From an uncultured Pseudomonadales bacterium (GTDB lineage Bacteria; Pseudomonadota; Gammaproteobacteria; Pseudomonadales; Pseudohongiellaceae), in NCBI GenBank assembly GCA_938091935.1, contig CALKNV010000040.1, positions 1-40,523 on the forward strand: DNA of 40,523 bases. The letters run 5' to 3'. Position 1 is the stretch's first letter. The number at the start of each line of letters is the position of its first letter. Positions 26,245 to 35,430 of the stretch are shown here, piece by piece. Under the pieces are notes generated by a model that saw only the letters and a list, made by a program, of their open reading frames with translations, made no database searches and had not been told where the DNA came from. A program made the position numbers and the translations under genes.

Positions 26245-26262
26245 TATCTGATAATTCAGATA
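26245..26262. repeat. perfect hairpin in the hisS-yfgM gap
   Basis: TATCTGA-TAAT-TCAGATA: 7-bp arms with a 4-base loop, flanked on one side by a run of T on the plus strand (A on the transcribed minus-strand message). The order is wrong for a terminator of hisS. It lies 27 bp before the yfgM start, so an mRNA-processing or translational role is conceivable. Confidence 0.35.
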
Positions 26263-26421
26263 GTTACTTCGGGTTCTTTGTTTAACGTTTGAACCAGATT
26301 ATGCCTATCAGATCATTTAAAATGCCCAAGGTTCCCTGCCAATTCTCGAACCTCTGGAGCAGCCTTCAAAAAGCGCTCAATTCTACCTGTTTGTGCCGCT
26401 CGTAGCACGATAACTACCTGA

Positions 26422-27717
26422 TTACTCGCCAGGTTCGGATAGCAATCTCTGTATTTCAGCGGGAATCGCCTCAATTTCCATAGTCTCGGCATCACCTGAG
26501 TCGTCCAATACCCGCAGCTTGGCTATCCCGGGCGGCTCTCCGTCTGCGGCAGCTTCCAGTACGACCGCGTAGCGCGCGCCAGCGGCAAACGCCCGCTTTA
26601 TCTGACTGTTGTATTTGCCGCCGCCACAATGGCTGACTATGCCGGCACTCGGGCAGGCAGCTCTGATAGCTGCCGTCACCTTGAGGGACAACTCGCTTAA
26701 ATCGCCTCCCACAGCCAGCACATAGACATCAATTGGGCGCTTCACCTGCTCGGGAATGAGTTGCAATTCCTCCAGCATCAAGACCAGCCGCTCTATACCG
26801 ATGGCAAAGCCCGCCGCAACAGTTGCTTTCCCGCCAAGCTGCGCCACGAGGCCATCATAGCGCCCGCCGCCACACACGGCGCCTTGGGCACCTAATTTGT
26901 CCGTAGTCCATTCGAATACACAATTATTGTAGTAGTCCAAACCGCGAACCAACCTGGGGTTGATCTCATAGTCGATGCCGAGCCCATCGAGCAGTTTCAA
27001 CAAGCGTTCGAAATGAACCACGCTATCTGCATTCACAAAATCCTTCAGGGTCGGCGCGTCAGTCAGGACAGCCTGCACGGAAGGGTTCTTGCTATCGAGC
27101 ACACGCATTGGGTTGGTATGCATACGTCGGCGGGCGTCCTCGTCCAAGGCGTCCAGGTGTTGCTCCAAATAGGCCGTCAGGGCTGCCCCAAACGCCTTAC
27201 GATCATCAGCGCTACCGATATTATTAAGCTCAAGCTTGACGAAATCTGTGAGCCCCAGGGTTTGCCACAGCGCAGCCGAAACCTGGATGATCTCTGCATC
27301 AATATCGGGCCCGGCCATGCCGAAAGCCTCAACACCGAATTGATGAAATTGACGATAACGCCCCTTCTGGGGACGCTCATGTCGAAACATCGGCCCCTGA
27401 TACCACAGCCGTTGCTGCTGATTGTAGAGCAGCCCATGCTGATTTGCAGCGCGAACACACCCGGCCGTACCTTCGGGGCGAAGGCTCAGGTTATCACCAT
27501 TACGATCATCGAAACTGTACATTTCTTTTTCGACAATATCGGTGACTTCGCCAATTGAACGTTTAAATAGCTGTGTCTGTTCCAACACCGGAAAACGAAT
27601 TTCACGGTAACCAAATTGTCTAACGACTTGGTAAAACCTGGATTCCAGATACTGCCAACTCGGCGAGTGCTCAGGAAGGATGTCATTCATGCCACGAATG
27701 GCTTGGATTTTAGTCAT
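26422..27717 (-). CDS. hisS: histidyl-tRNA synthetase
   Basis: Charges tRNA-His; a class II synthetase of 431 residues. Motif 2 is around [27 protein letters not shown]. The HisRS-specific motifs L-V-R-G-L-D-Y-Y and the motif 3 glycines [11 protein letters not shown] follow. The C-terminal anticodon-binding domain starts near I-D-V-Y-V-L-A-V-G. The start [12 protein letters not shown] matches the conserved N-terminus. It follows ispG by 23 bp, as in related genomes. No missing residue seen. Confidence 0.97.
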   Translation of the reverse strand: MTKIQAIRGMNDILPEHSPSWQYLESRFYQVVRQFGYREIRFPVLEQTQLFKRSIGEVTDIVEKEMYSFDDRNGDNLSLRPEGTAGCVRAANQHGLLYNQQQRLWYQGPMFRHERPQKGRYRQFHQFGVEAFGMAGPDIDAEIIQVSAALWQTLGLTDFVKLELNNIGSADDRKAFGAALTAYLEQHLDALDEDARRRMHTNPMRVLDSKNPSVQAVLTDAPTLKDFVNADSVVHFERLLKLLDGLGIDYEINPRLVRGLDYYNNCVFEWTTDKLGAQGAVCGGGRYDGLVAQLGGKATVAAGFAIGIERLVLMLEELQLIPEQVKRPIDVYVLAVGGDLSELSLKVTAAIRAACPSAGIVSHCGGGKYNSQIKRAFAAGARYAVVLEAAADGEPPGIAKLRVLDDSGDAETMEIEAIPAEIQRLLSEPGE

Positions 27718-27740
27718 GGTAATAGGTGAGCTCTGGCACT

Positions 27741-28853
27741 TTAGTCGCTGGCAATTATATCTTTCTGTGCCGCCTCTTTCGCTGCGACGCGTTCGCGAAC
27801 CATAGTCTCAAGCTCGTCGACTAGCCGCTCATTTTTAATCTTGTGGTGCGGCATCCCTTCGACATAGGCGAGGTTATTAGGGCTGGCACCAGTCAGGCCT
27901 ACTTCAGCAACCTTGGCCTCACCCGGCCCGTTTACGATGCAACCGATGACGGCGACGTCGATGGGAGTAGTAATGTCTTCCAGTCGCGACTCCAGTTCGT
28001 TGACTACTCCGATAACATCGAAATTCTGGCGAGAGCAGCTGGGACAGGCTACGAGATTCACTCCTTTATGCCGCAAGCCGAGACTCTTGAGGATATCAAA
28101 GCCAACTTTAACTTCTTCCACTGGATCGGCGGCGAGTGAGACACGAATAGTATCGCCAATACCTTCCATTAACAGGGCACCCAGGCCGATAGCTGACTTC
28201 ACAGTGCCAGAGCGCAGACCTCCCGCTTCTGTGATACCCAGATGAAAAGGATTATCTATCTGTGACGCCAGGTTGCGATAGGCCGCCAGGGTCATAAAAA
28301 TTTCCGATGCTTTGAGACTGATCTTGAAATCCTGGAAATCCAGTTTGTCCAGAATGTCGATCTGGGTAAGCGCCGATTCCACCATCGCTTCTGCGTTAGG
28401 CTCCTTGTACTTACGCAATAGCACTTTGCCCAATGAGCCCGCGTTAACCCCGATGCGGATCGGTATACCTTTGTCTTTCGCGCTGTCCACAACCATTCGG
28501 ATTCGGTCTTCGCTGCCAATATTTCCCGGATTAATGCGCAGACAGTCCACACCATATTCCAGCACCTTCAGCGCAATCCTGTAGTCAAAATGGATATCCG
28601 CCACCAGCGGCACCCTTACCTGAGACCGAATTTGTTTGAATGCCTCAGCGGCATCCTGGGTAGGCACGGATACCCGCACGATATCAACACCCGCCGCCTC
28701 CATACGCCTGATCTGGGTGAGTGTGGCATCAACATCAGTGGTTTCTGTGTTGGTCATGGTTTGGACGGAAATTGGCGCATCACCGCCTACCGGTACGTCA
28801 CCAACCATGATCTGTCGCGTCTTACGACGATTAATAAGGTGTGCGTTTCTCAT
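27741..28853 (-). CDS. ispG: 4-hydroxy-3-methylbut-2-en-1-yl diphosphate synthase (flavodoxin)
   Basis: An Fe-S enzyme of the MEP isoprenoid pathway (GcpE), 370 residues. The TIM-barrel opens with [18 protein letters not shown]. The cluster ligands are in C-P-S-C-S-R (two Cys) and [10 protein letters not shown] (third Cys), with the conserved Glu of that last segment. It needs a [4Fe-4S] cluster, so it depends on the Fe-S system regulated from the same neighbourhood. It is 4 bp after the rodZ stop and is likely co-transcribed. Confidence 0.97.
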   Translation of the reverse strand: MRNAHLINRRKTRQIMVGDVPVGGDAPISVQTMTNTETTDVDATLTQIRRMEAAGVDIVRVSVPTQDAAEAFKQIRSQVRVPLVADIHFDYRIALKVLEYGVDCLRINPGNIGSEDRIRMVVDSAKDKGIPIRIGVNAGSLGKVLLRKYKEPNAEAMVESALTQIDILDKLDFQDFKISLKASEIFMTLAAYRNLASQIDNPFHLGITEAGGLRSGTVKSAIGLGALLMEGIGDTIRVSLAADPVEEVKVGFDILKSLGLRHKGVNLVACPSCSRQNFDVIGVVNELESRLEDITTPIDVAVIGCIVNGPGEAKVAEVGLTGASPNNLAYVEGMPHHKIKNERLVDELETMVRERVAAKEAAQKDIIASD

Positions 28854-28857
28854 GAAT

Positions 28858-29946
28858 TTATAGACCGACAGTTAGTCGCGCAGAATTGTCTATGCGAATG
28901 TTATCTGAAACATCGATCTCATTGCCATTGAAGGTGAGTCGCGCCAGCGGCGCATCCCCTAGCAGAATACTAAAAGGTGCACTGCCAGTAATTTCCAGCA
29001 CGTCGCCGGCTACCCGCAGGTCACGATAGATCTGATTTTCCTCGCCGTCATTCACTTCAACCCAACTGGCCCCACTGAAGCTGATTCGAAGCGTATCAGT
29101 ACCCTGCCTCTCGACAGAAATGACGTTAGCGGAAGACGCATCAGTTTGCTGAGACGCAGTTTCCGGCACCACAGGTTGAGACAAGGTCACCGCCGGCGCT
29201 TCAGTTTGCAATGCCCGCGCATCGGCAGCGATTTCATTGCCTGGCTCGCGCTCAGCCTGCGATTGTGCTGCCTGCCGCAGTTCTGACGTATCACTGGCTT
29301 GCGGCACAATCTCTGCCACCCTATCTGCTATGTCCGCAGCAACATTCTCCGCAGCCCCGGCAGCAGCCTCAACGGTTGATGGCACATTTGTGGAAGTCAC
29401 GAATTCGGCGAACGGGGCCAACGTATCATCGGCGGCAAGGTTTGCAACTGTCGCGCCGTCTAAACTGCTGACCGGCGCAGTGCTGTTTGAGGCGCTTCCA
29501 GCTGTGACGCTCTGATCTTGCTTATTCCAAAACCATAACCCGGTAAACAGTCCGGCGAAAAGCAGCAGCGAACCCCCTACCCACAACTTGTTCCTGTTAT
29601 TCCGATACCGTGAACGCGCCGCTTGAGCAGCCGATGCCGATTCTGTATCAGACGCCCTGACCTCAGCATAGGCGGCGAGGACTTCTGACTGATCAAGCTC
29701 CATTATTTCGGCATAACGCTTCATGTAGCCCTTGGCGAAAATTTCACCCGGCAACTTGTCGTATTGGTCATGCTCCAGCGCATTCACATAGTGCGCCGTA
29801 ATATGCAGCGTATCAGCTACTTCTTTTTTGGACAGGCCACGCTGCTTCCTGCTCGACCGCAGCATCTGGCCGGGTGAACGCGAGGCAGCCTCCTGCACAT
29901 CTCTGCTGGTTTCCTCAATGCCTGGCGTGCTATCAGTTTGCATCAC
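28858..29946 (-). CDS. rodZ: cell-shape protein RodZ
   Basis: A 362-residue bitopic membrane protein linking MreB to the elongation machinery. The cytoplasmic HTH domain (about 28-95) contains [21 protein letters not shown] and Y-V-N-A-L-E. A basic juxtamembrane segment, one transmembrane helix (about 121-141, [14 protein letters not shown]), and a long Ala/Ser/Thr-rich periplasmic linker of low complexity follow. The C-terminal DUF4115 beta domain contains [11 protein letters not shown]. The start overlaps the pilW stop by 14 bp. The order pilW-rodZ-ispG-hisS is conserved. Confidence 0.95.
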   Translation of the reverse strand: MMQTDSTPGIEETSRDVQEAASRSPGQMLRSSRKQRGLSKKEVADTLHITAHYVNALEHDQYDKLPGEIFAKGYMKRYAEIMELDQSEVLAAYAEVRASDTESASAAQAARSRYRNNRNKLWVGGSLLLFAGLFTGLWFWNKQDQSVTAGSASNSTAPVSSLDGATVANLAADDTLAPFAEFVTSTNVPSTVEAAAGAAENVAADIADRVAEIVPQASDTSELRQAAQSQAEREPGNEIAADARALQTEAPAVTLSQPVVPETASQQTDASSANVISVERQGTDTLRISFSGASWVEVNDGEENQIYRDLRVAGDVLEITGSAPFSILLGDAPLARLTFNGNEIDVSDNIRIDNSARLTVGL

Positions 29947-30745
29947 TCAGTCTCTGTTGAAGAGCAGCATACTCGGGAGTATCCCGGTAAAGTGTGGTGA
30001 GAATGCGGGTAAAATCATTAACCAGATCCAGGTTCTGAAAATATCCCTCGATGGTGATGCCCGCTAATAAGGCGCGGGGTGTATGGGGAATACCATAAAA
30101 ATCTGTGGTGGTCAGATAGCGCTGAAAGGCGAACCTTGCTCCCTGCCAATCCTCTCGCTGCGCCAGCAATAAGGCCAACTCAACCGCAGAAATATAGAGA
30201 TTACTGTTGAGTTGCAGGGCTCTCTGAAAAGCCGTTTCGGCGTCGGACACCCGCTCTAACCTCAGCGCGCTGCGGCCAAGATTTTCGAATGCCACGCCGC
30301 GACCTTCGTACATCGTATCTTCTGTGACTGTCTTCAATTCATCGAAGGCTGTTTCATAATCACCCATCGCGAACAGTAGGGCCGCATAGTTATTACGTGC
30401 CCGCGAGTTAGTACGATCGAGTCGAATCGAACGGCGGAAATTTTCCAGAGCCAGTTCCTGGTCACCTTCACGCTGAAATATTAACGCCAATACGTTGTAG
30501 GCTTCAGAGTTACGGTCGTCGATTTCGAGGGCATTGGCCAGATTGCGCCGGGCATTGGGCATATCGTCGGTATCGTAGTAGGCGACTGCCAATTGGATGT
30601 AGTTGTCCAACGCCTCTTCGTCGGATGCCTCTACATTAAAGCCACCGGTGGTGGTGGTAACACAGCTGCACAGCATTACGCTTGCCAGCACCAGAGAGGC
30701 AAGAGTCCGAACTCTAATCGATAATAATGATGTCTCAGCAGGCAT
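29933..30745 (-). CDS. pilW: type IV pilus biogenesis/stability lipoprotein PilW (PilF)
   Basis: A TPR lipoprotein needed for assembly of the PilQ secretin in the outer membrane. 270 residues from the ATG at 30745; a TTG 18 bp upstream is an alternative. The signal peptide ends in a lipobox-like L-C-S-C. The mature part is about six TPR units, for example Y-I-Q-L-A-V-A-Y-Y-D-T-D-D-M, A-Y-N-V-L-A-L-I-F-Q-R-E-G-D, A-R-N-N-Y-A-A-L-L-F-A-M-G-D-Y and V-A-F-E-N-L-G-R-S-A-L. It suggests the organism can make type IV pili. The gene lies 24 bp after rlmN and overlaps rodZ. Confidence 0.92.
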   Translation of the reverse strand: MPAETSLLSIRVRTLASLVLASVMLCSCVTTTTGGFNVEASDEEALDNYIQLAVAYYDTDDMPNARRNLANALEIDDRNSEAYNVLALIFQREGDQELALENFRRSIRLDRTNSRARNNYAALLFAMGDYETAFDELKTVTEDTMYEGRGVAFENLGRSALRLERVSDAETAFQRALQLNSNLYISAVELALLLAQREDWQGARFAFQRYLTTTDFYGIPHTPRALLAGITIEGYFQNLDLVNDFTRILTTLYRDTPEYAALQQRLSDAN

Positions 30746-30769
30746 GATGGCCACTTTACACAACTTCCC

Positions 30770-31957
30770 TTATATTCTGTCGGCAGTTGTTGCGAGATTA
30801 CCAGTGCTGGCGAGAATCTCTGTTCTACTATCCTTGTTGCTGTTTTGATTGACCCCGCCCTGCTGAGCACGCTTCAGGTGCCTCTGTTGGCGCCGGGTCT
30901 GGTCCTCAACATCGCCCACCAACTGACCACAGGCAGCACCGATGTCATCGGCCCGCGTGGTTCGAACGGTTACGGTAAAGCCTGCTCGCTGCAGGATTTC
31001 CCTAAAATTACCGATCACCGAATCGCTCGGTCGCTGATAATCACTCAGCGAAAACGGGTTGAACGGAATCAGGTTAATTTTACAGGGAAAGTCCACCAAT
31101 AGCTGGGCTAATTCTCTAGCGTGCTGGCGATGATCATTAACGCCCTTGATCATTGTGTATTCGATAACTGGCACTCTCTTATCATTTAAGCCAGCCATAT
31201 AATCGCTGACAGCATCCAGCAACTCGGCAATTGGATAGCGCTTGTTGATCGGCATGATGCTGCTGCGGAGCGTATCGTTAGGCGCGTGCAAGGAAACTGC
31301 CAGAGACGCATCGGTAAACTCTTTCATGCGCCTGATGGCAGGTACCACGCCGGAGGTGCTGATGGTGACTTTACGCTTGGACAAGCCGTATGCCCAATCA
31401 TCCATCATGATATTTACCGCATCCATAACTGCATCAAAATTAAGTAAGGGCTCACCCATACCCATCATTACGACATTCGATACCACGCGTTCGGCGCCCT
31501 GTTCGAATCCGCCGAGCTGCTGGCGCGCTAACCAGACCTGACCTACGATCTCAGCCACAGTCAGGTTGCTGTTGAAACCCTGCTTACCAGTCGCACAGAA
31601 ACTACAGTCAAGTGAGCACCCTGCTTGCGAAGATACGCACAGGGTGCCGCGACCGCCTTCGGGAATAAATACCATTTCCACACGCGAACCGGACTCGACT
31701 TCTATAACCCATTTATGGCTGCCATCATCCGACGGATAATCAGCGACAATCTTTGGCAGCCGAATATCAACCGATTGTTCCAACTGCCCGCGCAAAGATT
31801 TGGATATATCAGTCATGGCGTCAAGATCAAGCTCTCCGCGCTGATGGATCCACTGCATTATTTGCTGGGCACGAAATGGCTTCTCCCCGATTTCGGAGAA
31901 CAGCGCTTTCATCTTTTCTCGGCTTAAGCCAAGTAGATTGGGTCTAATTTCGGCCAT
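30770..31957 (-). CDS. rlmN: dual-specificity 23S rRNA/tRNA adenine-C2 methyltransferase RlmN
   Basis: A radical-SAM methyltransferase acting on A2503 of 23S rRNA and A37 of some tRNAs, 395 residues. The cluster motif C-S-L-D-C-S-F-C is followed by [17 protein letters not shown] is the SAM loop, and the C-terminal [11 protein letters not shown] holds the second catalytic Cys. An unusual tail of about 45 residues follows ([11 protein letters not shown] and then N/S/T-rich); tails beyond G-Q-L are normally shorter. It is 28 bp downstream of ndk. Confidence 0.97.
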   Translation of the reverse strand: MAEIRPNLLGLSREKMKALFSEIGEKPFRAQQIMQWIHQRGELDLDAMTDISKSLRGQLEQSVDIRLPKIVADYPSDDGSHKWVIEVESGSRVEMVFIPEGGRGTLCVSSQAGCSLDCSFCATGKQGFNSNLTVAEIVGQVWLARQQLGGFEQGAERVVSNVVMMGMGEPLLNFDAVMDAVNIMMDDWAYGLSKRKVTISTSGVVPAIRRMKEFTDASLAVSLHAPNDTLRSSIMPINKRYPIAELLDAVSDYMAGLNDKRVPVIEYTMIKGVNDHRQHARELAQLLVDFPCKINLIPFNPFSLSDYQRPSDSVIGNFREILQRAGFTVTVRTTRADDIGAACGQLVGDVEDQTRRQQRHLKRAQQGGVNQNSNKDSRTEILASTGNLATTADRI

Positions 31958-31985
31958 TTCGTTTTACTTCGCGGGGAGCTAAGCC

Positions 31986-32414
31986 TCAAGGACGCAGGCA
32001 GATTTCTTCAGATTTGAAAAAATAATTTACTTCACGCTCAGCGGATGTAGGCGAATCAGAACCATGCACCGCATTGGCATCAATAGAATTGGCGAAATCG
32101 GCACGAATAGTGCCTGGCGCCGCTTCGGTTGGGTTAGTAGCGCCCATCAATTCTCGGTTGAGTGCTACTGCATTCTCACCTTCCAACACTTGCACCATCA
32201 CCGGACCAGAGGTCATGAATTCGATAAGGTCTCCATAAAAACCCTTGCCCTGATGCTCAGCATAGAAGCCACCTGCGGATTCATCCGTTAACTGCAGCAT
32301 TTTGGATGCCACGATCCGTAATCCGGCTTGCTCAAAGCGCGCATAGATCTCGCCTATGACATTCTTGGCTACAGCATCTGGTTTGATAATAGAAAGGGTA
32401 CGTTCGATCGCCAT
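31986..32414 (-). CDS. ndk: nucleoside diphosphate kinase
   Basis: Moves the gamma phosphate of ATP to other NDPs through a phospho-His. 142 residues; the catalytic His is in N-A-V-H-G-S-D-S, and the fold signature starts [16 protein letters not shown]. The ATG at 32414 is chosen because GGGAG is 5 bases upstream; the ATG at 32417 would be only 2 bases from it. In related genomes ndk follows iscX; here it is the first gene after iscS. A TATAAT-like element upstream suggests its own promoter. Confidence 0.97.
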   Translation of the reverse strand: MAIERTLSIIKPDAVAKNVIGEIYARFEQAGLRIVASKMLQLTDESAGGFYAEHQGKGFYGDLIEFMTSGPVMVQVLEGENAVALNRELMGATNPTEAAPGTIRADFANSIDANAVHGSDSPTSAEREVNYFFKSEEICLRP

Positions 32415-32426
32415 CATTACTCCCAC

Positions 32427-32754
32427 AAATTCGGTCTACGCAAAAGATCGCGCATTATACGTGTTAATGCGGCGATTTTGTACGTTTTAGAGAGGTATTT
32501 ACGGTGCAAAAAACCCAGTAATTCAGGCGATTAGAGGATATCCATAGCCTTACTGCAGGTTTACAGGGAATATGTGGGCTCAGGCCAGCCTTTACCCCCG
32601 TTTAGGCGGGATTTGGAGTCTTATAGGAACTGTCAGGTGTCCCCGACCAGGGCATTGGCCTGGTCTGCCGCAGGGAAAGCCTGTATTTGCTGTTTGCAAC
32701 ATAGCAGAGCAATCACAAGGCCCGATAAATGACTCGCAGAAACCTCGTTTGCGC
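32427..32754. other. gap where iscU-iscA-hscBA-fdx would be expected
   Basis: About 330 bp between iscS and ndk with no supportable gene. Its iscS-proximal end has an inverted repeat, GACCAGG (32645-32651) and CCTGGTC (32659-32665), with a 7-base loop and no T-tract. I saw no remnant of IscU, IscA, HscB, HscA, ferredoxin or IscX in any frame. Confidence 0.55.
32454..32459 (-). promoter_or_regulatory. -10 element of a candidate ndk promoter
   Basis: A perfect TATAAT on the minus strand, 39 bp before the ndk start. The matching -35 is poor (TACAAA at 17 bp). If real, it lets ndk and the genes after it be expressed apart from iscRS. Confidence 0.4.
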
Positions 32755-33969
32755 CTACTGCGCGGCGATTTGGGCCTGTTCCGAGGCGGTATCTGCTTTG
32801 AATTCGCGCCACTGGGGTGAGGAATCGCGCAACTTGGAGACGGCATCCCGGATTTTCGCAACAGCAAAGTCGATTTCTTCTTCCGTGGTAAAGCGCCCCA
32901 CAGAGATACGCAGCGAGCTGTGGGCCAACTCGTCAGAGAGACCGAGAGCGCGCAGCACGAATGAAGGTTCGAGGCTCGCTGAGGTGCAGGCTGAGCCGGA
33001 GGAAAGGGCCAGGTCCCTCAGCGCCAGCATCAAGGATTCACCGTCTACGAAGCTAAATGCGATATTGAGGTTACCCGGGACTCGCTGTTCCAGATCGCCA
33101 TTGATGTGGATTGCTTCGATGCTAGCCAGACCATCCAGCAAACGCTTACGTAGGCTGAGGATGCGGGCATTCTCTTCCCGCATCTCCTCTCTCGCGAGGC
33201 GGAATGCTTCACCCATGCCCACGATTTGATGGGTAGCCAGGGTGCCGGAACGCATACCACGTTCATGACCGCCACCATGCATCTGCGACTCGATCCTGAC
33301 CCGCGGCTGCATCCGAACATAGAGCGCGCCAATGCCTTTAGGCCCGTATATCTTGTGCGCTGTCAAAGACATGAGATCCACTTGTATCTTTTCCAGGTCG
33401 ATTTCAATCTTGCCAGGACTTTGCGCCGCATCCACATGAAATATGACGCCGCGCTCCCGGGTAATCTTCCCTATTGCCTCGATGTCATTAACAACACCAA
33501 CTTCGTTATTCACGTGCATGAGTGATACCAGGATGGTATCAGGGCGAATGGCTTCGGCTACCTGACTGGGCGCAATTATCCCCAGGGAATCAGGCTGAAG
33601 ATAAGTGACCTCAAACCCTTCATTCTCTAATTGCCGACAGCTATCGAGCACAGCCTTGTGCTCTATTTTGGAAGTGATCAGGTGCTTGCCCCGGTCACTG
33701 TAAAAATGCGCGGCACCCTTTATGGCAAGATTGTCTGACTCCGTTGCGCCGGAGGTCCAGACTATTTCCCTCGGATCACAGTTAATGAGATCGGCCACCT
33801 GTCGCCGTGCCGTTTCCACAGCTTCCTCAGCTTTCCAACCCAGGATGTGGGAGCGGGAGGCTGGGTTTCCGTAATTTCCCTCCATCGTGAGGCATTCCAT
33901 CATCTTCTCAGCGACCCGGGGATCTACAGGCGTGGTAGAGGAATAATCAAGATAAACTGGAAATTGCAT
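32755..33969 (-). CDS. iscS: cysteine desulfurase IscS, with an atypical C-terminal tail
   Basis: A PLP enzyme that takes sulfur from cysteine, leaving alanine, for Fe-S clusters and tRNA thiolation. 404 residues, closely similar to E. coli Isc[12 protein letters not shown] start, A-S-R-S-H, the PLP lysine in [10 protein letters not shown], and the persulfide Cys in [14 protein letters not shown]. Similarity ends at L-R-D-S-S-P-Q-W. The last 17 residues ([17 protein letters not shown]) do not match the usual D-L-x-x-I-x-W-x-x-H ending, which in the model enzyme lies in the IscU contact region. It follows iscR by 20 bp; iscU is not downstream. Confidence 0.95.
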   Translation of the reverse strand: MQFPVYLDYSSTTPVDPRVAEKMMECLTMEGNYGNPASRSHILGWKAEEAVETARRQVADLINCDPREIVWTSGATESDNLAIKGAAHFYSDRGKHLITSKIEHKAVLDSCRQLENEGFEVTYLQPDSLGIIAPSQVAEAIRPDTILVSLMHVNNEVGVVNDIEAIGKITRERGVIFHVDAAQSPGKIEIDLEKIQVDLMSLTAHKIYGPKGIGALYVRMQPRVRIESQMHGGGHERGMRSGTLATHQIVGMGEAFRLAREEMREENARILSLRKRLLDGLASIEAIHINGDLEQRVPGNLNIAFSFVDGESLMLALRDLALSSGSACTSASLEPSFVLRALGLSDELAHSSLRISVGRFTTEEEIDFAVAKIRDAVSKLRDSSPQWREFKADTASEQAQIAAQ

Positions 33970-33989
33970 CGAGCTGCGGCCCCGCGAGA

Positions 33990-34496
33990 TTAAAGAGTTG
34001 TGGCTGGAATTTGCCCGTCGGCGAGCACTTTCAGGTCAACATCGTCGGCAACCAAAGATTGCTTGCGATCCTGATTTTCGGCAATCCGCTTGACCTCATT
34101 TCTGGCCACCAGGTCCGCCAGGCTTATATTCTGAAGGAATCCGTGAATTTGTTCACTCAGATCTTCCCACAGGTAATGGGTCAAACAGGTTTCCCCGCCC
34201 TGACAGTCACCTGCCCCCCGGCATTTAGTCGTATCGACCGACTCATTGACCGCATCGATAATCTCAGCGATAAAAATAGCCTCGGAATCTCGCTGCAGTT
34301 TGTATCCGCCGCCAGGTCCCCGCACGCTGTTTACCAATGCGTTCTTGCGCAATTTGGCAAATAATTGCTCAAGATAGGAAAGCGAAATTTCCTGCCGCTG
34401 CGAAATATCGGCGAGGCTGATCGGCCCTCTGTCGGAGTGAATGGCGAGATCCAGCATAGCCGTTACCGCGTAGCGACCCTTGGTAGTTAATCGCAT
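33990..34496 (-). CDS. iscR: Rrf2-family Fe-S cluster regulator IscR
   Basis: A 168-residue winged-helix repressor/activator. The N-terminus [18 protein letters not shown] and the wing R-G-P-G-G-G-Y match IscR. C92, C98, C104 and H107 in [17 protein letters not shown] are the [2Fe-2S] ligands, at the same positions as in E. coli. With its cluster it represses its own operon; without it the operon is derepressed. AGGGA lies 6 bases before the ATG. It is the first gene of a two-gene iscRS unit, with a matching operator upstream. Confidence 0.96.
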   Translation of the reverse strand: MRLTTKGRYAVTAMLDLAIHSDRGPISLADISQRQEISLSYLEQLFAKLRKNALVNSVRGPGGGYKLQRDSEAIFIAEIIDAVNESVDTTKCRGAGDCQGGETCLTHYLWEDLSEQIHGFLQNISLADLVARNEVKRIAENQDRKQSLVADDVDLKVLADGQIPATTL

Positions 34497-34536
34497 CGAA
34501 ATCCCTGCATTCTGAGAGTGAACGCCAAAGTATTAG

Positions 34537-34561
34537 ATAACCAAGCAAAACAGTCAAGTAT
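34537..34561 (-). promoter_or_regulatory. IscR type 1 operator overlapping the iscR promoter
   Basis: On the minus strand the 25-bp segment begins ATACTTGACT and ends GGTTAT. By my alignment it fits 21 of 25 positions of the E. coli IscR type 1 consensus (ATASYYGACT then RWWWYAGTCRRSTAT). The TTGACT within it is a -35 (34557-34552). A -10-like TAATAC follows after 16 bp (34535-34530), so cluster-loaded IscR would block the promoter. Confidence 0.8.
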
Positions 34562-34582
34562 TGGCCAGAAGCAAATACTGCA

Positions 34583-35141
34583 CTAGCTGCGCTCGTGGAT
34601 AATTGTAGAGGGGGCTTTTCCAAGGTCCTTATCGAACTCATAGCCCCACTGCTTGCCAATCATCACCATAAGCGCGAGATAATGGGTCGCATGGGTGATC
34701 AAGCCCATTTAATTCCCGCTGCAGGTTACTGCTGACACTGACCTGGGGACTGGCGTGATGGACAGACTCGCGCACTAATAGCTCAACACTCTGTTCAATT
34801 CCCTGCTTCTCATGTCGCTGGAGATCTGACAGTCTGCGCTTAAGCGTGACAGTGGCGAATCTGGTTGCTGCCATGTTGGTTTCAATAGACTTGTCACGCT
34901 TGCGCGCATCATAATCAACAGTTCTATCTGGCAGCCCGTTGAACAGGCACTGGAATCGATCCTGCAGATGGCGCATATGTGTACCGATGGAAGCAGAATC
35001 TTGCGTCTGCTGAATATAGGCTTCCTCAGAAAGCAAGCTGAGCAATATTTCGCACTGATCAAGGCAGTGTTCGCTACCCCTGATCAATAAGCTCACTTCT
35101 ATCTCTTGCGAATCGAGAGCAACTGGTGTCTTAAAGGTCAT
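34583..35141 (-). pseudogene. DinB-like metalloprotein gene, frameshifted
   Basis: Two frames together give one DinB-fold protein. The first frame (from ATG 35141) has S-I-G-T-H-M-R-H-L-Q-D-R-F-Q with the first metal-binding His, then V-D-Y-D-A-R-K-R-D and V-S-S-N-L-Q-R-E-L. Where the family continues with the second histidine motif, that frame turns into unrelated sequence and stops at 34638. Moving one base at 34704-34710, a run of AAA-T-GGG on the coding strand, restores G-L-I-T-H-A-T-H-Y-L-A-L-M-V-M-I and then G-K-A-P-S-T-I. This fits a 1-bp insertion. It ends in TAG at 34585. A sequencing error would look the same. The open frame upstream to 35231 is not needed; it starts inside a palindrome. 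Confidence 0.75.
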
Positions 35142-35212
35142 ACCTGTTGTCGCCTTCAAAGTGGCACAACGGGCTCGGTAATAATCAGTTATGCGTGTAA
35201 ATTCAATATAAC

Positions 35213-35234
35213 ATAGTGACCATATGGTCACTAT
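35213..35234. promoter_or_regulatory. 22-bp perfect palindrome, candidate operator
   Basis: A perfect dyad with no spacer: the centre reads GTGACCATATGGTCAC, with ATA/TAT outside on each side. It lies about 72 bp before the DinB-like start codon and 197 bp before the PHP gene, so it could control either. The size and symmetry suit a TetR- or MarR-type regulator. No regulator gene of that kind is in the window. Confidence 0.6.
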
Positions 35235-35430
35235 TCAGCATAGACCATAGCAGGCCGCAAGCCTCTAGCTATCGGATTGACCCTCATAAATCGGAACTGA
35301 GCCGATGAACTTGTAAGACCATGACTTCAGAGTTTTTATCACAAACAAACTATGCCGGGCGTTTGGGACAAAGCGCCTGGCTTCCTGGACTTCTAATCAT
35401 GATACGCGAGCGTCGCAACAGCATCGCAAA

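Noticed and set aside
26313-26495. Minus-strand 60-codon frame covering the end of hisS and part of the hisS-yfgM gap
   Set aside because: Its first half is a shadow of hisS in another frame and the remainder has no match I know. Could be tested by conservation.
30950-31510. GGTTCGAA-like T-loop sequences as possible tRNA genes
   Set aside because: They lie inside rlmN and have no acceptor or anticodon stems around them.
32645-32665. GACCAGG...CCTGGTC hairpin after iscS as a Rho-independent terminator
   Set aside because: No T-tract follows on either strand, so it was left as an unexplained dyad within the gap annotation.
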